A DNA stretch of 33,830 nucleotides. Source: a virus. Where the stretch lies: positions 1-33,830 of IMG/VR virus record IMGVR_UViG_3300041409_000342. One strand, given 5' to 3'. The notes under the pieces are model-generated. The model ran no database searches, was not told where the DNA came from, and saw only the letters and a program-made list of their open reading frames with translations. The translations under genes were made by a program, and so were the position numbers. Shown here piece by piece: positions 5,912 through 12,840 of the stretch. Every line of letters starts with the position of its first letter. Within the stretch, counting starts at the first letter, position 1.

Positions 5912-6177
5912 CGTCACCCGGGTACAACGACGCGGTCGCCGATCTCGGCCTGATCGGGATCCCGCTCTCGATCTACCTGCACCTCTACCACAACGTGCTC
6001 GACCCGGTGCAGTACCGGCCCGTGAAACAGTTGGCGCTCGCGTCGCTGTTCAAATGCTCCGAGCGGTCGATCGAGCGGGCCATCGCCACCTTGCTCGAGC
6101 GCCGGTACATTGAGCTCGGGCCGGTGAGGCCCACCGAGGTCCGCGTCTACCGACTCGTGCACTCCAGGATGCCATGA
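5908..6177 (+). CDS. Winged-helix DNA-binding protein
   Basis: An 89-residue protein; ATG 5908 overlaps the nuclease stop. Residues 37-70 (VKQLALASLFKCSERSIERA then IATLLERRYIEL) form a clear helix-turn-helix followed by a recognition-helix-plus-wing pattern, like small replication-initiation or MarR/GntR-type domains in phages. The start of the protein is short and hydrophobic (LIGIPLSIYLHLYHNVL). It may control late genes or act with the adjacent nuclease. No operator could be matched to it. A longer upstream frame exists but runs inside the nuclease gene. Confidence 0.65.
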   Translation: MTSPGYNDAVADLGLIGIPLSIYLHLYHNVLDPVQYRPVKQLALASLFKCSERSIERAIATLLERRYIELGPVRPTEVRVYRLVHSRMP

Positions 6178-6221
6178 CTGGGATGGGTGTTGTGATCGAG
6201 ACCTGCCTGCTCGCGCGGTGA
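6174..6221 (+). CDS. Possible bridging micro-ORF, 15 codons
   Basis: MTGMGVVIETCLLAR starts in ATGA overlap with the previous stop and ends in GTGA overlap with the next start (GTG 6218). It would carry ribosomes across an otherwise 40-base gap that lacks a clear ribosome-binding site before GTG 6218. Confidence 0.35.
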   Translation: MTGMGVVIETCLLAR

Positions 6222-6889
6222 GAGACTACTGGGCTGCTCTCAACGCGCTGCTCACGGCGCACCCAGCGTTCCAGAGCTTTCTAGCGTGGGTCGGGGTGAC
6301 GATTCTGTGGGAGACCGTCATCAAGGGCGCGAGAGCGCGACGGGGCCTCGCGTTCATGCTGGCCGAGGAAGTGGGGCTCAATCTGTCGACCGCCGTGGCG
6401 TACCAGGTGCAGTCGGAGTTGACACCGAACGCTATTCCCAGCGACCTCCATTTGTCCGACGTCGCGTTCGGAGCGCTCTCGTCTCAGTTGTCGCAACTAC
6501 CGAAGGATCTGATAGGAGACGCGATCCTGTACTACGGCCGCGTTCGTGTCGTGAACGCACTCGCCGGTGAATGGGCGCCGATCCTCGAGCGCTATAACGA
6601 GATGCGGCGTGACAAGTCGCGCTTCACCGAGCGGGAAATCGCGCTCCACCAGATCACTATCGACAGCATGGTCAACACGTACAAGCAATCGCTAGTCGTC
6701 GTAATCGGGCATTCGGACGTGTTCGTTCGGAAGCTTCGCGTGGCCGCAACGCTTGGCGGTCGGTATGGATATTTCTTTGTCCGAAAGACCTATGTGAGCC
6801 CCAGCGAGGTGCGCGAGCGGGTCAACGAGCACCGCAAAGCGGTCGCGGAGCACGGTTCGCCTCGCCCCGCTCCTGATCGAACATCCTGA
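6218..6889 (+). CDS. Membrane-anchored protein, possible moron
   Basis: A 223-residue protein from GTG 6218. Residues about 17-37 (AFQSFLAWVGVTILWETVIK) form one hydrophobic helix, so it is probably anchored in the inner membrane; the rest is soluble, helical and mixed in charge. There are few cysteines and no nuclease or kinase motif. Third-position bases are less GC-rich than in the neighbours (codons such as CTA, TAT, GTA), suggesting later acquisition. Position between early genes and packaging genes is typical of morons (accessory genes for host phenotype or superinfection exclusion). That role is inference only. Confidence 0.6.
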   Translation: MRDYWAALNALLTAHPAFQSFLAWVGVTILWETVIKGARARRGLAFMLAEEVGLNLSTAVAYQVQSELTPNAIPSDLHLSDVAFGALSSQLSQLPKDLIGDAILYYGRVRVVNALAGEWAPILERYNEMRRDKSRFTEREIALHQITIDSMVNTYKQSLVVVIGHSDVFVRKLRVAATLGGRYGYFFVRKTYVSPSEVRERVNEHRKAVAEHGSPRPAPDRTS

Positions 6890-6989
6890 GTTCCGCACGC
6901 TCTCGGCGAATACGCGCGCCTGGCAGTTGCGCATCATCGGGTTCAAACCCGTCCCGCCATTCTTGACGGGTACTCACTGCCCTAAGTAG
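6873..6989 (+). other. Coding-like stretch without a normal start
   Basis: Between the membrane-protein stop and the HNH gene, the frame ending at TAG 6987-6989 reads like protein (LLIEHPEFRTLSANTRAW, then LRIIGFKPVPPFL, ending CPK). It is open back to 6798 but has no ATG or GTG; only CTG 6873 and a late TTG 6927 could start it. It may be a remnant, a frameshift product, or chance. The stretch also has the hairpin GGGTTCAAACCC. No other gene is seen in 6890-7023. Confidence 0.3.
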
Positions 6990-6995
6990 GTACTC
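6969..6995 (+). repeat. GGTACTC direct repeats
   Basis: GGTACTC occurs at 6969-6975 and 6989-6995, 20 bases apart (about two helical turns), just after TTGACG (6963-6968). No good -10 box follows at normal spacing, so I call only the repeat. It could bind a regulator upstream of the packaging genes. Confidence 0.4.
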
Positions 6996-7023
6996 TCCGC
7001 GCGACTGAGTGGCATGATGCACC

Positions 7024-7461
7024 ATGCCGACTCGCCCTCCCCGCGCGCACGTCCACGGCCAGTCACCAACGCCCCGCCCTCGCCTCTCCGCCCGCAAGCG
7101 CGGCTATAGCGTCGCATGGGAGAAGGCCAGCAAGGGATTCCTCGCCAAGCATCGCTTCTGCGAGTGCCCTGCGCACAAGGGTAAGAACGACGCACCGCCT
7201 GCGACCGTCGTCCATCACGACCCTCCGCATAAAGGCGATAAGACTCTCTTCTGGGATCGCGCGACGTGGTATGGATGGGCCAAGCCCTGCCACGACACGC
7301 ACACCGGTCGCTACGACCGACCAGAGAGCGGCAGGTCGCGCCCACGGGGGGGTGAGCGAAATCTTTCAGGCCACCCCCCTGCCGGACCGGCGGTCCCCAT
7401 TTCGTGTACGCCCCCGAGTTTTCGTGAGGGGGGGGTACCCCCCTGCCTGGAGATCGTCTAG
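7024..7461 (+). CDS. HNH endonuclease, packaging-associated
   Basis: A 145-residue protein right before small terminase, the usual place of the HNH partner of cos-type terminases. RGYSVAWEKASKGFLAKHRF precedes VVHHDPPHKGDKTLFWD (H64, H65, D66) and KPCHD (C89, H90). Compared with the canonical 'FWDRSNWQxLCKxCH', the central Asn is Thr81 and the first Cys of the second zinc pair is Ala86; the first pair is compressed to C46-E-C48. The protein may still be active through H65 and H90 but the zinc site is altered. The C-terminal 45 residues are low complexity and are encoded by the G/C-tract region thought to hold cos. The stop abuts the GTG of small terminase. Confidence 0.85.
   Translation: MPTRPPRAHVHGQSPTPRPRLSARKRGYSVAWEKASKGFLAKHRFCECPAHKGKNDAPPATVVHHDPPHKGDKTLFWDRATWYGWAKPCHDTHTGRYDRPESGRSRPRGGERNLSGHPPAGPAVPISCTPPSFREGGVPPCLEIV
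7346..7450. other. Candidate cos / packaging site region
   Basis: The stretch between the HNH core and small terminase holds G7 (7346-7352), C6 (7374-7379), inverted repeat GCCGGACCGGC (7381-7391), G8 (7428-7435) and palindrome GGGGGGTACCCCCC (7430-7443). ACCCCCCTGCC is directly repeated at 7373-7383 and 7437-7447. In HNH-containing cos phages the cleavage site usually lies in exactly this interval. No cut position can be read from sequence alone. Confidence 0.5.
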
Positions 7462-7926
7462 GTGGGCCGCCGTGGACCGAAGGCGAAGCCGACGGCGCTG
7501 AAGCTCGAGCGTGGAACGCCTGGGCACCACAAGGTGAACAGCGCCGAGCCCGAACTGCCGAAGCCGACGACGCTCAAGCCTCCGAAGGGGATGTCCGTCG
7601 CGGCGCGCGCTGAGTGGAAGCGCTTGGCTGACCTGCTCGTGAGCCGCGGCGTGCTGACCGAGGCCGACATGCACGGCTTCCAGCAGTACTGCACGATGGT
7701 CGCGGAGATCGCAGAGTACGAGAAGCTGATCTCGGTGGTCGGACGAGAGGACGCGCATCGGCTCGGGTATGCGAACTACTTGATCAAGCTCCGCGCGCGC
7801 TGCAGTCAGCAGGAGGGCAGACTCGGGCTCGATCCGTCGAGCCGCTCCGGCGTCCAGGCCGTCAAGGTGGTGGCGAAGGATGCCGCAGCGACGAAGCGCG
7901 AGCGGTTCTTCGGGACGGGCGCATGA
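7462..7926 (+). CDS. terS: Terminase small subunit, P27 family
   Basis: A 154-residue protein from GTG 7462, directly after the HNH stop, with GGAG upstream. It begins with GRRGPKAKPTALKLERGTPG, the hallmark of P27-type small terminases, followed by a proline-rich linker and helices (VAARAEWKRLADLLVSRGVL, then ADMHGFQQYCTMVAEIAEYE). The end RERFFGTGA is also typical. It should bind the packaging site and regulate the large subunit. It lies just downstream of the proposed cos region and overlaps the sigma-like gene by ATGA. Confidence 0.95.
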   Translation: MGRRGPKAKPTALKLERGTPGHHKVNSAEPELPKPTTLKPPKGMSVAARAEWKRLADLLVSRGVLTEADMHGFQQYCTMVAEIAEYEKLISVVGREDAHRLGYANYLIKLRARCSQQEGRLGLDPSSRSGVQAVKVVAKDAAATKRERFFGTGA

Positions 7927-8252
7927 CGACGGACGCCGAATACTGGGAGCGCTTTCGCCAGAGACAGGCGGCGACCGTGCCATCAGCTAGGGCGCCGCGC
8001 GCCACCAGCGAGCGCGACTCACGGATCTACTGGGACCGCGTTCGTGGAATGACGCTGACCGAGATCGGCCAGAAGCACGGCATCAGCAGGGAACGTGTCC
8101 GCGGGATCTACGATTCCGAGCAAAACGAGCGTGTCCGGCGGCGCTTGCGTCAGGAGCGCCGCTGGTTGATAGGCCAAGGACTCGGGTTCCTCGCGCAGTC
8201 GTATAACGAATGGTGGCGGACGAGTGTAGGATTGCCCGCACGGCCCCAATGA
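7923..8252 (+). CDS. Sigma-region-4-like helix-turn-helix protein
   Basis: A 109-residue basic protein set between the terminase subunits, overlapping both by ATGA. Residues 43-62 (MTLTEIGQKHGISRERVRGI) match the region-4 signature of sigma-70 factors ('LtEIG..fGvSRERVRqIe'), which binds -35 boxes; the following helix is very basic (RVRRRLRQERR). The N-terminal 35 residues look disordered. There is no region 2, so it is not a complete sigma factor. It could be a late-gene activator or appropriator of host polymerase, or a DNA-binding packaging accessory. A terminase-type HTH (as in other small terminases) is the main alternative. The role is inference. Confidence 0.75.
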   Translation: MTTDAEYWERFRQRQAATVPSARAPRATSERDSRIYWDRVRGMTLTEIGQKHGISRERVRGIYDSEQNERVRRRLRQERRWLIGQGLGFLAQSYNEWWRTSVGLPARPQ

Positions 8253-10048
8253 CGACCGCCGTTCGTCCTCGCCGCACGACGACGAAGCGCCGCCGCCCGC
8301 CGACCGATGGCTGGTGGGGCAATGGCGCTTCGCCACTGGAGCGCTGGCCTGGCGTCACCATTCCGCTCGACGCCGAGTGGGATGACGATCGGTGGACCAG
8401 TCCATGTGGTCGCTTCTACTACGACCAGGCGGACTCGGACAAGGCGTATGACTTCTTCCCGACGTTCCTGAGCCACCACATCGGGGAGTTCGCCGGAACG
8501 CCGTTCGTGCCGATGCCATACCAGGAGCTGCTGCTCACGCGGCCGATCTTCGGCTGGAAGCGCGCGGACTCGGGTGTTCGTCGGTTCCAGAGCGTGTTCG
8601 CCTTCCTGCCGAAGGGGGCAGGGAAGTCGCCGTGGGGCGCCGGCACGGGCCTCTATCTCACGCTCTGCGACGGCGAGGCGGGTGCAGAAGTGTACGCGTG
8701 CGCCGGGGACACCAAGCAAGCCAAGATCGTCCACGACAACGCACGCATCATGGTCGAGGAATCGCCTGACCTGCTCGAGATGTGCGAGGTGCTGCGCGAC
8801 GCGATCTACCATCCGGGCTCACGATCGACCTACAAGGTGCTCTCGTCCGACGCCTCGACGAAGCATGGCTTCCGGCCGCATGGGATCATCTTCGACGAGA
8901 TCCACAACCAGAAAGACCGGAACCTGTTCGAGGCGCTGACGAAGTCGATGAAGAAGCGCCGGCAACCGCTGCTCATCATCATCACGCACGCCGGCGAGGA
9001 CGACGAGGGGATCGGGTACGAGGAATACGAGTACGCGAAACGCGTGCTCTCGGGCACGGTGAACGACGACACCGCGCTGCCGGTGATCTTCGAGGCGTCG
9101 AGCGACGACGACTGGACCGACGAGAAGACGTGGCGCAAGGTGAATCCGGGTCACGGCATCACGGTGCAGCACAGTGCGATCGCAGCGGAGTGCGAGAAGG
9201 CGAAGGTCGAGCCGCGGAAGCTCAACGACTTCCTCCGTTTCACGCTCAACCGCTGGGTCAACGGCGCGGACGCGTGGATGCCCGTCGATTGGTGGGACGC
9301 GTGCGAGGGGCCGGTCGCGGACGGCGAGCTCCAAGCGCTCTCGCTCGCCGGCGGACTGGATATGTCGCAGAAGTACGACCTGACGGCCTTCGTGCTCACG
9401 TTCAAGACACCGCTCGCCGAGACGGCCGAGTCGATCGACGTGATCGGCACCGACGAATTCGGGGAGCCGGTGAAGCGGTCCATCTCGCTCAACTACCGCA
9501 TCACGACGGTGCCCTTCTTCTGGATCCCGCTCGACACGATGCGCGAGCACGAGAAGAAAGACCGCGTGCCGTACAGCGAGTGGCACCGGCTCGGCCTGAT
9601 TCGCGCGACCGAAGGGAACGTCATCGACTATGACCGCATTTTTCGCGACATCCGCGACGAGATCGTCCCTCGGTTCCCGCGACTTCGCGGAGCGGAGATC
9701 GGATATGATCCCGCCTTCGCTACCGACATCGCGATGAAGCTGCAGGGCGAAGGGTTTCGCATGGTCGAGATCCTCCAGAACTACAAATACATGTCCGAGC
9801 CAGCGCACCTGCTCGAGGCGCTCGTCAAGGGCAAGCGCGTGCGGCACGACGGACATCGGGTACTCCGATGGAACGTCGAGAACTGCACGGTGAAGACGGA
9901 CGACGCGGGACGCATTCGCCCGGTGAAGCCGAAGAAAGCGACGCGACGGATCGACGGCGTGGTGGCGACCCTGATGGGGGTCTCGCGGCTGATGGTGGAG
10001 TCATCGTCGGATTGGGGTGTGGTGGGTTTCGATCTCCCTGGAGCGTGA
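8249..10048 (+). CDS. terL: Terminase large subunit (ATPase-nuclease)
   Basis: 599 residues from ATG 8249 (ATGA overlap preferred over the upstream 8210 start). ATPase: PKGAGKS Walker A (121-127), IIFDEIH Walker B (213-219) and ITHAG coupling motif (245-249). Nuclease: GGLDMSQKYDLTA (Asp371), GYDPAFATDI (Asp487) and RRIDGVVATL (Asp569), the three metal-binding acids of the RNase H fold. Length is normal for HK97/P27-type large terminases. It cuts DNA at the packaging site and drives it into the procapsid through the portal. GC content and codon use match the other late genes. Confidence 0.97.
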   Translation: MTTAVRPRRTTTKRRRPPTDGWWGNGASPLERWPGVTIPLDAEWDDDRWTSPCGRFYYDQADSDKAYDFFPTFLSHHIGEFAGTPFVPMPYQELLLTRPIFGWKRADSGVRRFQSVFAFLPKGAGKSPWGAGTGLYLTLCDGEAGAEVYACAGDTKQAKIVHDNARIMVEESPDLLEMCEVLRDAIYHPGSRSTYKVLSSDASTKHGFRPHGIIFDEIHNQKDRNLFEALTKSMKKRRQPLLIIITHAGEDDEGIGYEEYEYAKRVLSGTVNDDTALPVIFEASSDDDWTDEKTWRKVNPGHGITVQHSAIAAECEKAKVEPRKLNDFLRFTLNRWVNGADAWMPVDWWDACEGPVADGELQALSLAGGLDMSQKYDLTAFVLTFKTPLAETAESIDVIGTDEFGEPVKRSISLNYRITTVPFFWIPLDTMREHEKKDRVPYSEWHRLGLIRATEGNVIDYDRIFRDIRDEIVPRFPRLRGAEIGYDPAFATDIAMKLQGEGFRMVEILQNYKYMSEPAHLLEALVKGKRVRHDGHRVLRWNVENCTVKTDDAGRIRPVKPKKATRRIDGVVATLMGVSRLMVESSSDWGVVGFDLPGA

Positions 10049-10051
10049 ACT

Positions 10052-10243
10052 GTGGATGGACCTCCCGCTTTTGAACTTCTCAACGACGTCGCGAACGAGT
10101 GGAATGCGGAGGCAGCCGTGCTGGCCAAGTACGGTGACGAGAAGACCGCTGATCTCTTGCGACAACACGCGATTACTGTCGCTCGCCTAGCTGGACTAGC
10201 GCGCCGTCAGACGGCGCTCCCCTTCATGGCAATGGCCCGATGA
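10052..10243 (+). CDS. Small hypothetical protein
   Basis: A 63-residue helical protein from GTG 10052, three bases after the large-terminase stop. Residues 18-45 (AAVLAKYGDEKTADLLRQHA) are a strong amphipathic helix pair, similar to short phage proteins that follow terminase genes. It may bind DNA, but the pattern is too short to assign. No ribosome-binding site is clear, so coupling to large terminase is likely. Overlaps the next gene by ATGA. Confidence 0.6.
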   Translation: MDGPPAFELLNDVANEWNAEAAVLAKYGDEKTADLLRQHAITVARLAGLARRQTALPFMAMAR

Positions 10244-10458
10244 GCAAACTCCCGATGGAATCCCGCCCGCTGCGCCTCGCGCCAGAAGTGGCGCGCGTAG
10301 TCGAGAAGACGCTTGCGCCGCTCAACGGCAAGACCCTCGAGCGCGCGCAGGCCGCTGTGCTCACGGTCTATCAGTCCGGCCAGCAGATGACGATCGAACA
10401 GTGGGTGGCGAAGTACACTGAGGCCATCGCGGCGGTTGCCCAGCGAGAAGCCGCATGA
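10240..10458 (+). CDS. Small hypothetical protein
   Basis: A 72-residue protein, ATG 10240 in the stop of the previous gene and overlapping the portal start at 10455 by ATGA. It is helical, with RLAPEVARVVEKTLAPLNGK and a second helix QMTIEQWVAKYTEAIAAV. No family is recognised. The tight fit between terminase and portal suggests a packaging or procapsid accessory role, but nothing in the sequence fixes it. Confidence 0.6.
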   Translation: MSKLPMESRPLRLAPEVARVVEKTLAPLNGKTLERAQAAVLTVYQSGQQMTIEQWVAKYTEAIAAVAQREAA

Positions 10459-11801
10459 GCAGGAATTTCCACTTCCCCGTGCGTCCGTCGCCAACGCTGG
10501 CGAAAGCGGCCGCGCGCGAAGTGGAGGCCAAGGCGCTCCTCTTCACGCCGCAGACCGCCGCGTTCGAGTTCGGCGGCCTGTCGGGGATGCGCGCTCCTGG
10601 TACGAATCACGACTACGCGACCGAAGTGAAAAACGGCATGTATTCGTCCGTCATCACCTCGGCCCTCGCGTGGATGATGCGCACCTTCCCGGAAGCGCCG
10701 TGCATCGTGCAACGCCGCATCGAGAAGCGGTGGGAGGAGGTCGATGAGCACAAGCTGACGAAGCTCCTTCGGCGGCCGAACAAACGCTACGGTGGGCGCG
10801 TGCTCTGGATGGCGACCATCATGGACTTCTGCTTCGGCGAAGCGTTCTGGCTCAAGATCCGGAACGGCAACGGCGACGTGGTCGAGCTCTGGTGGGTGCC
10901 GCGCGCCCTCATCACGCCGACCCCTGACCCGGACAACCCGGGCGAGCTGGCTTACTACGCCTACGCGCCGGGCCACGGCTCACGCATCGAGTTGGCGCTC
11001 TCGGACGTCGTGCATTTCCGCTTCGGCATGGACCCCGCCAATATCCTGCGCGGCTTCTCGCCCTTGGCTGCGGTCATGCGAGAGGTCTACATCGACGACG
11101 CGGCGGGCAATTTCACGGCGGCAATTCTCAAGAATTTAGGGATCATTGGGGTGATTTTCTCCCCAAAAGACGGGACAATCCCGAAAGAGCAAGCCGCCGC
11201 GCTGAAAGAATACGTGCAGGCCAATTTCACCGGCGAGAAGCGCGCGCAGGCCATGATGTTCACCGGGGCCATGAACGCGCAGCTGCTGCAGTACAATCTG
11301 CAGGGCTTCGACGTCGGCCCGATCCGCGACATCGTGGAGGAGCGTGTGAGCGCTGCGCTCGCCATTCCCGCCGCGGTGATCGGGTTCGGCACCGGGTTGC
11401 AGCAGACGAAGGTCGGCGCCACGATGCGCGAGATGGTGAAGCTCGCGTGGCAGGGCGGGATCGAGCCGAACCAGGCGATCATGGCCGACGAGCTGGATCG
11501 CTCGCTCTTGCCGGAGTTCCAAGCGAACGCGGACCTGTTCCGGACGTGGTTCGACACGTCGCAGGTCGAGGCGCTGACCGAGTCGCCAACCGAGCGCACG
11601 GATCGCGTGCTCAAGCTCGTCAAGGAGAACGTTATCAAGGTCACGCAGGCGCAGCGCGAACTCGGGTATCCGGTGGACCCGACGCAGAACGACTACATCC
11701 GGGAGCTCACGCCGACGCCGGGTGTCCCGCCGGACAATCCGCCCCCGCCCGATCCGACCGACACGAACGCACCGCCGCCAACAGGAGCCGCCAATGCCTG
11801 A
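10455..11801 (+). CDS. Portal protein, HK97 family
   Basis: 448 residues, close to the family's usual size. The block AWMMRTFPEAPCIVQRR, FGEAFWLKIRNGNGDVVELWW, the SDVVHFRFGMDP clip entry, and the C-terminal DEHKL/EKVLKLVKEN-type helices match HK97-like portals. The GIIGVIFSPKDG and TGLQQTKVGATMREMVK segments are also typical of the stem and wing. It forms the dodecameric ring at one capsid vertex for DNA entry and tail attachment. The C-terminal tail is Pro/Asp/Asn-rich and disordered. Its end overlaps the protease start by 8 bases. Confidence 0.93.
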   Translation: MSRNFHFPVRPSPTLAKAAAREVEAKALLFTPQTAAFEFGGLSGMRAPGTNHDYATEVKNGMYSSVITSALAWMMRTFPEAPCIVQRRIEKRWEEVDEHKLTKLLRRPNKRYGGRVLWMATIMDFCFGEAFWLKIRNGNGDVVELWWVPRALITPTPDPDNPGELAYYAYAPGHGSRIELALSDVVHFRFGMDPANILRGFSPLAAVMREVYIDDAAGNFTAAILKNLGIIGVIFSPKDGTIPKEQAAALKEYVQANFTGEKRAQAMMFTGAMNAQLLQYNLQGFDVGPIRDIVEERVSAALAIPAAVIGFGTGLQQTKVGATMREMVKLAWQGGIEPNQAIMADELDRSLLPEFQANADLFRTWFDTSQVEALTESPTERTDRVLKLVKENVIKVTQAQRELGYPVDPTQNDYIRELTPTPGVPPDNPPPPDPTDTNAPPPTGAANA

Positions 11802-12468
11802 CCGCATCCCGCCGGAGACGACCCTCGCGCTCAAGTCCTTCTGCACCTTCGAGGTGAAGGACGCCGAGAAGGGGGAGGTCGAGGCGATCGTCGCCACGCT
11901 CGACGTCGTCGATAAGGACGAGGATATCATCCGGTCCGACGCGATCGCCGACGGCTCCAAGGTGACGATGTCGAGCTACGGCCACGACGCCGTGTGGGGC
12001 GCTCGCCCTGCTGGGAAGGGCAAGCTCCACATCGAGGGGAACAAGGTCGTGTTCAAGGGGCGGCTCTTCCTCGCCACCACCGACGGGCGCGACACGTTCG
12101 AGTGTTTGAAGGAGATGGGAGGCGATCAGGAATGGAGTTTCGGCTTCCGGATCCTCGGCGCCGAGGTCCCCAGCGACGACGAGCGGAAGCAGGGGGCTCG
12201 TCGTATCCTCACCAAGCTCGAGGCATTCGAGGTGAGCCCGGTGATCATCGGCGCTGGCGTGGGCACGCGCACGGTGGGCGTGAAGGCGGCGGAGGTTGTG
12301 GCGCCGCCGGTCGAGGTTCCGCCCGATCCGGCGATCGAGGCGAAGCGCCTCGCGGACGAGGAGGCCGAGACGGAGCGGCGCGCGGTGCTCATGAAGAAAA
12401 CCGCCATCGACAGCGACGGCGATCGGCGGTTCCGTCGGCCGCCAGCCGGAGTGGAGCGGCGGCGATGA
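11794..12468 (+). CDS. Prohead protease, HK97 family
   Basis: Start ATG 11794 follows AGGAG (11783-11787); the upstream frame extension lies within the portal. 224 residues. His64 in SYGHDAVWG and Ser115 in EWSFGFRI fit the His-Ser catalytic pair of U35 prohead proteases, with the usual VDKDEDIIRSDAI and KLEAFEVSPV blocks. The last 60 residues are Pro/Glu/Arg-rich and may bind scaffold or self-cleave. It cleaves the capsid N-terminal region during maturation. It overlaps the zinc-ribbon gene by ATGA. Confidence 0.92.
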   Translation: MPDRIPPETTLALKSFCTFEVKDAEKGEVEAIVATLDVVDKDEDIIRSDAIADGSKVTMSSYGHDAVWGARPAGKGKLHIEGNKVVFKGRLFLATTDGRDTFECLKEMGGDQEWSFGFRILGAEVPSDDERKQGARRILTKLEAFEVSPVIIGAGVGTRTVGVKAAEVVAPPVEVPPDPAIEAKRLADEEAETERRAVLMKKTAIDSDGDRRFRRPPAGVERRR

Positions 12469-12722
12469 GCGGCGTCTGGCTCAAGTGCGACGCGTGCAAC
12501 AAGGATCTGCGTGTGGAGGCCGATCGAGCGATGCAGCTCGCCATTCGGTTCAAGCCGTCGCTCTTCGAGCGCTCGCTCGATCAAATCCACCCGGAGGAGC
12601 GCCGCCACCGCTGCCGGTCTTGTGGTTGGGTGAACGTGTTTGTACCTTCGGCCCCAGTGGCGGCCGAGCAGCGCAACTCGCTATTGACGCCATCCTGGCG
12701 TGATGTTACGCTGAAGTCGTAG
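12465..12722 (+). CDS. Zinc-ribbon protein between protease and capsid
   Basis: 85 residues from ATG 12465. Two pairs, CDACNK near residue 9 and CRSCGW near residue 50, give a four-cysteine zinc ribbon. A helical middle (MQLAIRFKPSLFERSL) separates them. Its 3' end carries a predicted promoter (12684-12712) and a dyad, and the stop is only 31 bases before the terminator hairpin. The role is unknown; regulatory or assembly function is possible given its position. Confidence 0.7.
   Translation: MSGVWLKCDACNKDLRVEADRAMQLAIRFKPSLFERSLDQIHPEERRHRCRSCGWVNVFVPSAPVAAEQRNSLLTPSWRDVTLKS
12684..12712 (+). promoter_or_regulatory. Predicted promoter with internal dyad, before capsid gene
   Basis: TTGACG (12684-12689), a 17-base spacer, TACGCT (12707-12712) and an extended -10 TGT just before it form a sigma-70-like promoter. 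Within it ACGCCATCCTGGCGT (12687-12701) is a perfect 6-base inverted repeat around TCC, an operator candidate. Transcription would start near 12719, ahead of the intrinsic terminator at 12754. The sequence is also coding for the zinc-ribbon protein, so this is a prediction. Confidence 0.5.
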
Positions 12723-12753
12723 CCACAACCGAATTTTTCGACAGGGCCATTGC

Positions 12754-12792
12754 GGCCGGTCACGCGCGTTCCACGCGCTGGCCGGCCTTTTT
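12754..12792 (+). terminator. Strong intrinsic terminator before capsid gene
   Basis: GGCCGGTCA and GCGCG pair with CGCGC and TGGCCGGCC around the TTCCA loop: 14 pairs, one bulged C, one G-T pair. T5 (12788-12792) follows directly. It lies in the 118-base gap between the zinc-ribbon gene and the capsid frame. Transcription of head and tail genes must either read through or begin after it. Confidence 0.85.
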
Positions 12793-12840
12793 GCTTTCCG
12801 AGGCGACCAGCCATTCACCGGGACACCCGGACAGGTCGCC

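Noticed and set aside
6920-6960. T-arm-like GGGTTCAAACCC suggesting a tRNA or attP core
   Set aside because: The loop would be six bases, the arm cannot pair as a tRNA arm with the right phase, and no acceptor or anticodon arm is found upstream. It also falls in a coding-like stretch.
7428-7443. G8/C6 run as a programmed frameshift site in the HNH gene
   Set aside because: The alternative frames give no meaningful protein, and no stimulatory structure was found; a packaging-site role explains it better.
8210-8248. Earlier start for large terminase
   Set aside because: ATG 8249 overlaps the upstream stop by ATGA like most neighbours; the 8210 extension lies within the sigma-like gene.
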